Assembly (NCBI GenBank): GCA_035041965.1
Contig: JAPYMA010000073.1
Coordinates: 35,646-99,645 of the forward strand
Source of the DNA: Anisakis pegreffii
Taxonomy: Eukaryota; Nematoda; Chromadorea; Rhabditida; Anisakidae
DNA length: 64,000 nucleotides
Direction of reading: 5' to 3'
A model generated the notes under the pieces. It was not told the DNA's origin. It made no database searches and saw nothing but the letters and a program-made list of their open reading frames with translations. Of this stretch, positions 13,732-24,649 are shown one piece after another. Both the position numbers and the translations under genes were made by a program. The stretch's first letter is position 1. Every line of letters begins with the position of its first letter.

Positions 13732-14224
13732 TTAACCGGTAATAAGTGGAGAGATAAACAATAAGGTGATGGCAATAATAACTATTATATTGACAATATG
13801 TTTCGGAAAATCGATCGATACGTAGATCACCGCTAAGTATTGCAGGTAAGAATGAGGAAGATTAAAGGATAGATATGAAAAATTCAGCGAATTTGAGCAG
13901 TTGTTCAATTCTTCTTCACATATCACAGGTGTTGCAAAGCAAAAAGAACATCGATAGTATCTTTTCAGTTTCTTATAAGAAAAAAGAGGAACATATTTGC
14001 AGAAATTCTCTTGCGAACAGGAGATGCTCACATCGCTGGTGCTAAAATGAGAGGAATGGTTCACATTTACTCGAAAATGCGTATTTATATACGAAGTGAA
14101 GGGTAAATTGCTATGACATTTCAAGATGTAATGTCATATTTCGAAAACATCTCAAATAGGTCACATTGAAAATATTTGGGATGATATAAATAAACATGAG
14201 CAGATGATTCATAGTCAGTCGCAT
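13732..14224 (-). CDS. Small Cys-rich secreted or GPI-anchored protein, unrecognised
   Basis: Two exons fit. Exon 1 (14224-14118) starts MRLTMNHLLMFIYIIPNIFN, a good signal peptide, and continues VTYLRCFRNM. Exon 2 (14041-13732) follows a ctctcattttag acceptor and ends at TAA; the phase (two bases, then one) matches. The mature part has Cys in SCSQENFCKY, YRCSFCF, VICEEELNNC, and the protein ends in a hydrophobic tail (HIVNIIVIIAITLLFISPL), as in GPI-anchored proteins. Total about 138 residues. The early 'LRC' and spaced Cys recall Ly-6/uPAR three-finger proteins, but the closing CC-D-CN motif is not seen, so this is only a resemblance. The exon 1 donor (gtcata) is weak. Confidence 0.45.
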
Positions 14225-17200
14225 TCGCTCATCCATTCATATTGTTATTGAGTTCCATCAAGGCCTTCCTCATCTTAATATCTCTCATCCTTCAGAAGAT
14301 TATCGAAGAAGGAAGATATAATGTTTACTTGCTGGATGAGTATATGAATGAATAAATAAGCAACTGTGCAGAAGAAGGAGCATCATGTGATATATTCAAT
14401 TACATCGTTCCAATGACATTTGCAGTATCTAAAGGATTGAATGAAGAATATTAAAAGTGAGTGTGGCTAATGACACATCGAATTGAATTAATATCAATAT
14501 TCTGAAGTGATCAATTAACTATTTAGTTGCAGAACAGTGATGCTTGATGTTAATTAGGGAGACAGACGTATGTAATGGGTTTAGGGCTGGTGAAACCAGA
14601 TGATTAATGATCAAAAATGCAGAGCTGTCTTCATTTGGTTGTAATATTTAATATCTTTTGAAAATAACTATAAATATCGATCTTGAAGATGTTGTTTTGA
14701 AATTATTCGTGTTGATGAGGGATAAGCGAATGACGGCGAAGCCGATTGGCATCTTCAATATTGACGAGTGTTTAACTCAATTGAACCTTTCACTCCGTTA
14801 GCAATACTTTTATCACAGTTTAAACTCTTCATGGCACAGGTAGTTATCAGCCGCCACAGGCGGATTTCAGATTTGTCAGTGTAATGGGATGATGAGATAA
14901 TTCTCTGAAAAATGATCCCCTATCGCTAGATTGAATCGCTCACGAACAAGATCAATGCGCTGATGATGCGAACAAAAAGGAATGATTTAAACAGAGCGAC
15001 TTTGAGTTGTGAGAGACGCAGTTCAACGACGACAGTCGTACGATCAATCACTTGCCTGGTGGAAGATAAAGCTGCTGTAAATGAGAAGATATCAACGAAA
15101 AACAACCAGCAGCCAAGTGCCAGTTATGTCTCAGCAGCACAATATTCTCACTGCACTAAAATTCAAAAGCAAGATGAAAAAAGCGAAACTGTCCAACAAA
15201 AAAAAGAAAAGAGAATTATTGTTGTCCAAGCAAACAACAAGAAAATTTCCTCGTGATTTGAGCATTCCTATAGAGATGAATCAAAATGCATTTGCATGTG
15301 TCACTGAAGATGACTTAAGAAAACGTAAACATTTTAAGCCGAGCAAATTGATGAGATACAACGTGAGAATTTCACAGTTGATGAGGCGATGCATCTCATG
15401 CCATATCTCGTGTCTATAACACTTAAAAAAGATCTAACCAACAACAAAGGTACCCGAAAGCATCGCAGAATTTACAGCCAGCATTTAATGAAAACAGAAC
15501 GAACGCCTTAAGCAAAATCAGAGGACGTTGACTGTTGAATAACGAATGAATGAATAAGTAAATCAATACCAGCTAATATCCCAGTCAAACTGATTCACTT
15601 ACTTTTATCATGTAGATACCACTACCTAAAAGTGTTTCGTGCTATTCAATTTCTTCAAATGATTCAGAGAGACGATAAATCTGCAATTCATTCAAGTGAA
15701 TCCTTGCCTTTAAAATATAAAAATAACCCTTCTGATTGAAATGAATAACTCGGAAGATAATGAATCCATCCATTTACGATAGGAATGAATTGGCCTTGGC
15801 ACATTGTTGGCAGGCTTAGATGATTGAAATTGTTGAATATGGTCGATCATAAGCTACCACGTAAATAGCAGATCCATGGCTCAATCATACACATCTTCAT
15901 TAAATGTGCTAGAGCGGCCTCGAACATTGGTATTACTACAAAGGGGCAGAGCGAAAAGTAACAAACCACCAACTCATGAAAACTGAATCAGCTGATAGTT
16001 GGTCATTCAGTTCAATGCGAAGAAATGTTAGAGGAGTGAGTGAGGGTGCTTACAAAGGATATGAAGGGATTGTGAAATCTCACACTAAAACACGTGAAGG
16101 GGATATAAGGGCATTAGGGAAAAAAAGAAATACTACGAATGTTGGTGGTACGAGAGGGCAGGATAACAGGCGAGAGACGGTGGTGGATCAGTGTGTTATA
16201 AGAGATCAATGGATGAAATTAGCGTAGCCGCTGGTTGCAACATATGGAAGGCAGATAAGGATGGCTGGTTGTAGCAGCGCTTCAAGAAGGAAGATTAGTA
16301 TGGCAATAGTCTGAAGGCAGAGAAAATTTAACGGAATATCTTTCAGCTTAAGGCTGGCTTATGTGATGTTGTAGTCATTTGATATTCAACTGACAGAATG
16401 AGTTCAGTGGGTTTGTTTGTATGAGCTGAACAATGAAATTATAGATGCAACAAACGGGTCTGGTGCATATAGAATCGTGTAAATGAACTGGCAAACACGT
16501 GTATGATATTTAAGTATTTGTTTGTGTATATTAGCTAGCAGCTATGCTATGATAATCGCCCAAGAGAAGTACGAAGACTAAATGGCACGAAAATGAGGAT
16601 GAATCGGTTGGCTAGCTGCTGTCAGCGGCTATTCAATGGACTGTTCGTCATCTATCAGCTGTGCTGTGCTTTATTGGTTGCGCTCTTGTCAACAAATGCA
16701 ATAAAGACGAATATCACTAATGAATTGAACAATGAAATGACTCAACACTAGATCAGCTCATGACCTCTGATATTCTCATCATGAGAATATCAGAAGAAAA
16801 CGAGAATATCATGAGAGTAACGAAAATTTTCTTTTCGAAAATTTTCAAAATTTCAAACCCTCATAACTTGGCTACGGCTAATTATTGAGAGGTGTCCTTG
16901 TACGCGCGTGCATAACAGCCTCCCCTCTTCATACCCGCTATCATAAAACCTGAAATAGCCTCGCTGAAATCTTCAATGTTCACCGATATTTGCGAGAAAT
17001 ACAAATGAGAGCGAATCAGTGATGTGTCAGAAATAAATAAATTTAGGTGGCAAGAAGAAATAACTGTATTTTCATAATTAATTGCATGCGTTTGTGTTCG
17101 ACTGTCATATTCTAAAATTTACGACAACAGCCCTATAGAGATTTCGTCGAAATTTATGGTGCTAAATGACAAACAACCGAACGCCCGTATGAACACAACC

Positions 17201-18600
17201 TTGAAGTTTAGAGGACCTGATAAATGATCAATCACATTCTTTATATGAAAGTACGGCAACTGCAAGAGTGAAATAGTCGTTGATGAATGGGAAAACAAAG
17301 AAAAACAAGAAATGTTTTGTTCATTTTGAAAGAGTTTCGTTTGATTTGTTCTGTTTTCGATGCTATGCGTTAGCAGAAATTGGAATATTAATTTATTGCC
17401 CGAAGAGCAATACTTCCGCTAACAAGGCAGCTATCTGCAAAATAAGTTCACTGTCAAGATAAGTTCATTGCCGACTGAGAAATATCTGCTAATCAAGTCA
17501 ATTACGTGGATACCGTTTGCTGAACCCACATCAGGCTTTGAATGGTGGACGGAGTAGTTGAGAAATGTAGTGGGATATAGAAATATAGCGAGATTTTCAC
17601 TAATTAATCAACTTCTCCATGAATAAAGTTCGAGTGGTCAGATGAGAATTTCAGTGCTGAAATCATTTTCTGAGCTATCCTGTAGAAGTAGTAATCAATA
17701 ACAAACGCAGCATCCATTAAAGCATCAGAGATTCTGTTTGTGTCTTCAAAATATTACTCTTCTGAACAGAATTCTTTCAGATATTACTTGATTTTGTTAT
17801 TTGGCTTCATTTCTATTTGCTTTCATGATACTTCGACTAACTCGTATCATAATTGTTTACAGGAATATGCATTGATTAACGCCAGCTGCTTTTATTCTGA
17901 TTACTTGTACTGATATTACGTCAATATCGTTATTATTATTATCATCATTGCTTTTATAATTGTTATAATTACCGTTGCTGTGCTCTTATTATATTGCTTA
18001 CTTCTACAGACATCATGAATAGAATCATAAATTAGAGTTGATGTTATTGAAAGGACAGTTGATATTGATGTAATGTTGCTTACATCGTATTATTGTTATT
18101 TTGTTATGATTATCAATGTAATTATCACTTTCCATTCATACAAATTTATCAATGATTGCCGCAGCTTCTTTCGAGATATTAATGGTACTTGGCGATTTCC
18201 TTCCTTATTGCTGTATCTCATTCAGTTTTAATTTAACAAATATAAGCAATTTCAGAAGTCATTCAGTTGATAGTGTTCATTGCGAGAGGCTATCACCTGA
18301 AAATGTAGGCGTAAACGTCAAGCATTAATTATAATTCAAAGGCGCAAATGAAGAAATCTCATCAAGCTGTGCTCTCTCAACAATAGATTTGATCATTTTA
18401 TTATTATGAAAATCGTTATTATTATTTCTTGTTATTTTATTAACTATTGCAATATTGGTATTATTCATATAATTGTCGCTATTTTCATAAAATACGATCA
18501 CTGGTAATGTTACATATGGATGTGGATATAAGGGAATTTATTTGTAGTTGAAAACCATTGTATTCATTTAATGTGATCCTTCGCATTATTGAATTTCCAC
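14225..18600. other. Gene-poor stretch with a Lys-rich open frame
   Basis: No gene can be supported. At 14963-15419 (+) two overlapping frames exist. The longer one is very basic (KKAKLSNKKKKRELLLSKQ) and could be a fragment of a nuclear protein or simply A-rich sequence. 15976-16227 (+) is another unconnected frame. 17.9-18.5 kb is T-rich with short ATT runs. Confidence 0.35.
16767..16793. repeat. Perfect 12-bp inverted repeat (hairpin)
   Basis: CTGATATTCTCA, a 3-base loop TCA, then TGAGAATATCAG: a perfect 12-bp stem. A partial copy (gagaatatcatgag) follows within 25 bases, so the motif is locally repeated. No gene lies next to it. Confidence 0.8.
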
Positions 18601-18608
18601 TATTACAT

Positions 18609-18750
18609 TTGTTTTTGTCAAAGAAATTTTGCTATTTTTTCAAAAACTATATTTGTTGCTATTTTTTGCTAAACTCTAAAAACTCTGTTTGTTATGCAAT
18701 TTTTTGCTAGTTTTGCTATTTTTCAAAAAGTTTTGCTGTTTTCTATTTTC
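18609..18750 (+). repeat. Interspersed T-rich repeat, copy 1
   Basis: About 140 bases built on TTTTGCTA words (for example aaactctaaaaactctgttt). They are almost identical to 24470-24618 in the same orientation, apart from a few substitutions and one ~9-base indel near the 3' end. Dispersed repeat, non-coding. Confidence 0.85.
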
Positions 18751-18884
18751 CCATGTGATTGAATAAAATACTGTAAATAGAATTGCATTCCGCCTTTGCA
18801 GTTATCGCTTTGCTATCTTAAAAATCACTCATTTCAATGCTTTTCCATCAAAAAATCATGTTTTCAAGGGTCCTACTGACTCTA

Positions 18885-19058
18885 GTTCCAAAGTCACATT
18901 TTCGGGTAGATTCGGGGAGTTTCGAGGAGTCGGGGACGAGGCGGGGACAAGATTGAGTTTTCTCTCCGAATTTCCCCGTATCCGACCTCCCCGTCCGCTG
19001 CCATTTTCGGGGACTCTCCCCGTCCCCGACCCATTTTGCTCTCCCAGCACAACACTAG
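18885..19058 (-). mobile_element. G-rich interspersed element end, copy 1
   Basis: Read on the minus strand, the segment starts tagtgttgtgctgggagagc, then aaaatgggtcggggacggg, followed by GGGGA-rich sequence. 23331-23385 starts with nearly the same sequence in the opposite orientation. The shared tip and G-rich interior suggest a dispersed non-autonomous element. No transposase is present, so the type (MITE or other) is not established. The minus-strand frame inside it is low-complexity Gly/Ser/Pro and not a gene. Confidence 0.5.
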
Positions 19059-19212
19059 CAGAAAGGCAAATCCATCATGGAGTGGAAATTTGGATTCGCT
19101 TACCGAATAAATAACTCAGAAAGGATCCATTGCGAACAAATCAAAACGTGAGTGCACGAACGCTAACAGCAATCGCATTTTGTATGCAACAGAAGTCCTT
19201 TACATGGTCTGA

Positions 19213-22200
19213 TCAGTTAACGATAGCTATTGTCATGAACAAAATGAGTGATATCGCAATTTCAAGGTTGATCACGATCGGTGCTTTCGAACAAACGTCC
19301 ATCATTTGATCGTAGCATTTCGCATCTATCACTTGATAATATCTTGGTCCAAGTGGCAATGCAGTGCATACGGCTTCAGCGAATTTTTTTCCACACGGTT
19401 GTTTCCCGAAGTAGCACTTCTGTATGGACATGTACAAGCTGTAAACCATTCAACATTGAACGAGCGAACAATTGCTTGCAGCTTTATCAGTGTCCCGAAC
19501 ACACCCTGATGTCGTCCCTCTTATCAACCTAGGCATTTACTGCACTATCTTATAGGGAATATCTGATAAACGTTTCGTCCCTAATTTTTGCCGTAAAAAC
19601 TTTCACACAGCTTCCATTAACTATTCAGTGAAATTTCACAGAAGAAAATTCGTGCCTTTTGCACACTGAACGAAAAACAAATTGGTTCGACATTCTTACA
19701 AGCTGATTTTTTGCCTGCAACAATCTATACAAACTGGTTCCAATTCGTCTAGTGGATAAACTAAATAATTCCAACATTCGACATAAAATTACAAAAAACG
19801 AGTATGGTTGCTGTTCAGTAATGAGTGCATTTTGTTTCAATAGATCATAGACGAATTCAGCATGACTTTATTAGCCTGAACATGCCAGATTTTGTTTTCG
19901 AGACTCTAAGTTTACGTTATTTTGAGGACTTCCTATGAGAGAACTTCTTGAGCATTATGGAAGGATGCTAAGTGAGGACCACTTATACCGAAATGTTATT
20001 AATGTCTACCTGCACTCTGCATTATCTGGGAATTCTACAGGAAGACATCCTTCCGCAGCATGTGCCGTTATGTCCAAACAACACGTGAAAGCTGAAAAAT
20101 ACATCACATTAAATTACAGCCAATCACGAAAAAATTCTGCACTTGCTGGTAATGATGCGAAAAGTCTTTCAAATGAATAGCACAATTTGCGAAATACCAT
20201 ATTTCCTCCAATATTTCTTCACCCACCGAAAAAAAGCAATCCGGAAGCATAAACCCTCCACGACAGATCTTCTCCTTCAATTTATAACCAAGCACTAGAC
20301 AGATACATTTCTTCTTAACAGGTCACTTTCCTTGAACGGATTTACCTTTTTCCTTCGCCGAAAATATCCTCTAAAGGATTATGAAAACAGATTTCAGAGG
20401 GCTATGTGAATGGACAAAAGCATTGATTTGATTATCGGCAGCGTATATTGCGTACTCCAGCTCATTAGTCCATTTGCTGTCGTGAAAATTTTGAGAAACA
20501 ACTTGCTAGATGACCCGACCAACCCATACCCGCCGAATGGGCGACAGCAGTGAGAATACAGTCTGACTCAAGCAGAACATCTTCAAAAGACCATGATCGT
20601 TTACTGTGACTACTCAGCCATTTGCTGAGATCGAACACAGCTTCACCCGAACTGTGCATGAAGGATTGTTGCCTTACGTTCATTTAATCCATGAATACAT
20701 GATGACTTACGTGCATTCCAGCAAGACAAGGCCGCTGTCGCTACCGGTCTAGAGTAAGGATCTTTGGAATGGGTATCATCGTCTTCCGTGATGCTTTCGA
20801 AGACGCTTTTCTCAAAACACTTCGCAAAAACTGGACATTTCTTGAGATTCTTATACGCGCTAAAAATTGGTGAGTTACAGCTGCGGTGACTTTAGGAAAC
20901 CGGATCAAGGTTCACATGAAACATTCAATTACCTGTTTGGCAGGTGATTGAAGAAGAGGGCTATATAAAGTATCGCATAAAGAAGGCAATAAAATCTGGT
21001 TGTAGAAACCTCATTTATCAAATATTTCTTCGAAGAAGCATCCTGTGGTGTCACAATGAAATGCAATGATACAACATCATTGGAATAACTCTGCATTTCA
21101 TTCTAACAAAATTTTGCATCTTACAATAATTCAATTTTCAATTATCGGACGCGTTCATTTGATGTCTTATCGTTAGTCAGTGTACAAAATGTTTTTCTGA
21201 TTGTAAGCTGAAAAGGCATCCTTTGCTTATCGTTAGTCAGTGTACAAAATGTTTTTTCTGATTGTAAGCTGAAAAGGCATCCTTTGCTTATCGTTAGTCA
21301 GTGTACAAAATGTTTTTCTGATTGTAAGCTGAAAAGGCATCCTTTGCTCTACATGACTCTCTTCGTAGTTCTTTCAAGTGACTCGAAAATAAAGAGATCA
21401 TCACAAACTGTTACTCGCAAGCAACGGATTTATTCTCATTTAAGATAATCTGCGTGAGGTCAGAGGCGTCTGGCAATTTTCCGTTAGTCATCTCCAGTCC
21501 GAATGCACCCACAAACCGCTTCATGCAACCAATGAAGTTCTGAAAAAGAGTTTTCTATGCGCTATCGACACCAACAATTTCCCGATTTCTTCAACTCCTC
21601 AAGCTAACGATTCAACTTGATCAACTACGATTGAGTTCCGTCGTATGCTACTTCAGCACCTGACGAACCCTAAACTCCAGAAATCTTTCTCAGATTTACG
21701 ACGCACTATAACTGCCGTTCGAAAATGCACATTGCACTTCTAACTTTGTTTTCCGTACAGAAATACTTCGAAGATTGTATTTGTTGGTGAAAAACGCCTG
21801 AGCAACTATTCTCATTCTGACTGTTGAGGCATCGTCAAAACTCGAATCCAAATAAAACCGTTGTCTGACCATGATATCAGCCTGAGCGTTATATCGAAAA
21901 ATTTAACATCATTAGTCTGCCCGGATATCATGACTGCTCTGAATAGATCCTCATTGCAACGTCAATAAAGGATGGATTCATTATGATAAAAAATATCAGA
22001 AAACTAGTACACGTGCATACAATTGCATTGGAACCAAATTGACCTTAGATTCATCAACAGTGCAGTCTTCCTTTATCGAGCTCTGTAGTCGAGGGATTTT
22101 TGGTAGTAAGAATTGTTGGTACTCTCGTTGGAGTTCCTGCTCGAAAGCATCGCTCGATTCTGTAAAATGTTGGCGATGAAGTGCAAGCAAACAGATTCTA

Positions 22201-22496
22201 AAATCGAAAGATCTTGTTATTGATGTCATCGCAGCTCACTTGGAATGAGTCCGTAACTGACCCTTACGAAGGGTATTCTACCGAAGGTAGCAATTGGTAA
22301 CCTGTATGAAACAATCATTCTTTTCAACGAAGAAAGAGCAATTTCTGTCCTGGAAATCGTGAGACAGTGAAAGTGATATCGTGTGACCCGTTATTCCGGA
22401 GCTGATTCAATATTCTAAGATTAATTATTAAGGAAATAACCTACCAATTTCTAGATTAAAAGCAACCAAGAGAGCAAATACAACTGCAAGCAACAT
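19213..22496 (-). CDS. Multi-exon Cys-rich secreted protein with C-terminal hydrophobic tail
   Basis: A phase-consistent series of exons: 22496-22445, 22159-22044, 21881-21738, one starting at 21539, 20880-20711, 20294-20223, 20091-20010, 19438-19213. The ATG lies directly after ttttgcag, a good trans-splice or cis acceptor, and gives a signal peptide (MLLAVVFALLVAFNLEI). Later exons carry many Cys: NFIGCMKR, NLKKCPVFAKCFEK, GFMLPDCFF, FTCCLDI, QKCYFGKQPCGKKF, AKCYDQMMDVC. The end, LEIAISLILFMTIAIVN then stop, is a hydrophobic tail suited to a GPI anchor or a membrane span. About 290 residues. The 3' end of the 21539 exon is unsure: a short form ends at 21517, and a longer open frame runs on to about 21413. 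No family is recognised; a nematode-specific extracellular protein is the likeliest reading. Confidence 0.55.
21166..21347 (+). repeat. Three tandem copies of a 60-61 bp repeat
   Basis: Copies start at 21166, 21226 and 21287 with cttatcgttagtcagtgtac and end aaaaggcatcctttg. They differ by a single T in a homopolymer. They lie between predicted exons of the Cys-rich gene on the minus strand, so probably in an intron. Confidence 0.95.
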
Positions 22497-22604
22497 CTGC
22501 AAAATGATGCAACTGATAATATGCTGTTCTTACGTCTCCGTCTTTATGTACCTAACCAACCGTTACGTCTACTAGTGATGCACCATGTAACAATTTGATC
22601 AAGT

Positions 22605-23021
22605 ATGCCAAAAGATTATCGATATCAGTGCGCCCTTATTAGTGCATCCAACGAAGGCTCATCAGCACCCACAACGACTGCCTACTCCTCTTGCCATGAT
22701 AAAGTGCAAAACGAAACGACTATTTTACATGCGCGGAAATCACAGAGCAGTACATCAGCAACGAATGGTCTATTCCCCACTGGTAGTAAGCAACGTGTAT
22801 TTACACAATATATTTCTCCAAAATGTATCCTCTTGCCAATTCTGTTGCATTTTTATTACGCTATTGAGCATAATTCAAATAATCAGTGGTTTTATCTTAA
22901 AAAACATTGCTCAGCACTGTGTTGTGATTGCACACGACGGAGTGCCTTCATATTCTCTTGTCAAATCTTTTTTTATAAAGAAGGTGATTATGTGTGCAAT
23001 CCATCGTTTATTTTAAGATAA
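22605..23021 (+). other. Two overlapping plus-strand open frames, unassigned
   Basis: Two frames of 138 and 124 codons overlap over nearly their whole length. One contains a hydrophobic stretch (CCIFITLLSIIQIISGFIL), the other is Ser/Thr-rich and then Cys-rich. At most one can be real and neither resembles a known family. No splice signals help to choose. Listed as a coding candidate only. Confidence 0.15.
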
Positions 23022-23330
23022 TCTCGTACTTTTTTTAGATATCAAACCTTTCTCTCTCGTGATCGTCATAAAAGTTAGAAAGCGATTGTATTTGAACAAT
23101 GAACATTTAAAAACATTAAAAAACATTAAAAACTGACTGTTCGCATCGTCAGCCGGAGAAACAGCAAACCCCTTACAAATGCATCATATCATTCACTACA
23201 GCAAAATGATGATGAAATGTTGCACAGATTGCAGCAATTGTGGTGCTACAGGTTTCTGCTAATGTAAGGTGATATTTCTATTATAGTGGATATGTTATTA
23301 GCCTTTTCTATTTCAAGGAGTAGAATAGAA

Positions 23331-23385
23331 TAGTGCTGTGTGGGGAGAGCAAAATGAGTCGGGAACGGGGAGTTTCGGGGAGAAA
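23331..23385 (+). mobile_element. G-rich interspersed element end, copy 2
   Basis: Starts tagtgctgtgtggggagagc, then aaaatgagtcgggaacgggg, matching the reverse complement of copy 1 (tip at 19058). The hairpin and the palindrome minisatellite that follow may be internal parts of the same element. The two tips face each other across 4.3 kb, so they are not simply the two ends of one element enclosing the Cys-rich gene. Confidence 0.5.
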
Positions 23386-23393
23386 AAAAGAGG

Positions 23394-23445
23394 AAGCTAT
23401 CGTGCCTTCAAATGGCCGACGCACCATTTGAAGGCACGATAGCTT
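23394..23445. repeat. Perfect 22-bp-stem hairpin
   Basis: The arm aagctatcgtgccttcaaat plus gg (23394-23415) is followed by 8 bases and its exact reverse complement (23424-23445). An imperfect A-rich/T-rich extension lengthens the stem on the outer side. It sits about 60 bases inside the tip of the G-rich element. It could be a MITE-like core or a small-RNA-type foldback. Confidence 0.9.
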
Positions 23446-23668
23446 TCCCTTTTTTTGACCCTTTTTTTTGGATTTATGGAACGAGGGAATGGGGAAGAGA
23501 CCCTGGGATTACAGCACAATGACACAATAATGATATCGATAATCGATCACAGTGATAAATCAATGAGTGACGAGTGATAGGGCTGAACGGCGAGTGCTAA
23601 TGAATGACGTTGAATTATCGAGGGACGAGACGAGTGAGGTGGTCGGACTGCGGGTTAACAACCTGAAG

Positions 23669-23940
23669 TGGACCTGAAATTAGCGCTGGGATTGTTTGGC
23701 GCTGATCAGCGTCAAACTACGGTCTGACGCTGGTTAGCGTCCGGCTACGGTGTGGTGCTGGTTAGCACCCGGCTATAGTTTGACACTATTAGCGTCCAGG
23801 GGCAATTTGGTACTAATTAGCACCCGGGAATCTTTTGGCGCCGATTGGCACCGGATTATAATTTGGTGCTAATTAGCACCCAGGAACGAAATTGATGCCA
23901 ATTAGCACCCGGCAACAAATTGGCACCGGTTGGTGCCCTG
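23669..23940. repeat. Minisatellite of 28-bp period made of 16-bp palindromes
   Basis: Nine units start at 23698, 23726, 23754, 23782, 23809, 23837, 23865, 23894 and 23922. Each is a 16-base (once 15-base) palindrome plus about 12 bases of spacer; a decayed tenth unit precedes them near 23670. Examples: GACGCTGGTTAGCGTC, GGTGCTAATTAGCACC, GGCACCGGTTGGTGCC. The stems differ in sequence yet several remain perfectly self-complementary. Not a CRISPR: the palindrome varies, the spacers are short and this is eukaryotic DNA. Confidence 0.9.
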
Positions 23941-24469
23941 GCGCGCTGTAGACCTTGGGGATGAGACCCGGGATGAAGCCCGATTTGAATCGGATTGAAT
24001 CGAATGTCCTAGTCGCTTTTTGCCGCTTCTTTTATAATGTTTAATTTTTGAATGTTCCACCCCTTTCACAAGGCGATTATTTTGTCTTCGCTGATCTCGG
24101 CCGTTATCGGCTTTTGGATCAGCGAATATTTTTGTCTTGAGAATCTTTCATGTTTATCTTATTTTTTCCGGTTAAAAAATCGATTTTGTTTTTCTTCGAT
24201 TATTTCGATTTCAATTAAGAATATTACCTTAATTCGCTCTCATCGCGACAACGCTCATCTGGATGCATTTCTGTGTAGACTAATTGAGATAATCACATTT
24301 TCCGATGAGAACCAAGAGCAACAAAATTCAACGAAATTTTGAGTTCATGAATCCGTGTGTTAATTCCTTGCCACGATTCAGAATATTTCGAGAGCTGCAC
24401 AGTGACATGTGATATGTCCGCATATGTGAGTGTAGTAAAAAAACTGCAGCAGTAGAGTGCGCGTTCTCC

Positions 24470-24618
24470 TTTGTTTTGTCAAAGAAATTTTGCTATTTTT
24501 TCAAAAACTATATTTGTTGCTATTTTTTGCTAAACTCTAAAAACTCTGTTTGCTATGCAATTTTTTGCTAGTTTTGCTATTTTTTAAAAAGTTTTGCTGT
24601 TTCCAAAAACTCTATTTT
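24470..24618 (+). repeat. Interspersed T-rich repeat, copy 2
   Basis: Near-identical, same-orientation copy of 18609-18750, 5.9 kb away, with an extra ccaaaaact segment near its 3' end. Non-coding. Confidence 0.85.
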
Positions 24619-24649
24619 CTCATATCAGACCTGACATCATGAAAATTTT

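Noticed and set aside
18856..19050. Minus-strand frame rich in Gly, Ser and Pro
   Set aside because: Low-complexity translation of the GGGGA-rich interspersed element.
20465..20683. Minus-strand frame (FDLSKWLSSHSKRSW ...) inside the Cys-rich gene
   Set aside because: Every usable acceptor has the wrong phase for the exon before it, while 20880-20711 joins 20294-20223 directly in phase. Probably intron.
23698..23937. CRISPR-like array (28-bp period palindromic repeats)
   Set aside because: The palindromes vary between units, spacers are only ~12 bases, and the genes around it are spliced eukaryotic genes. It is a minisatellite.
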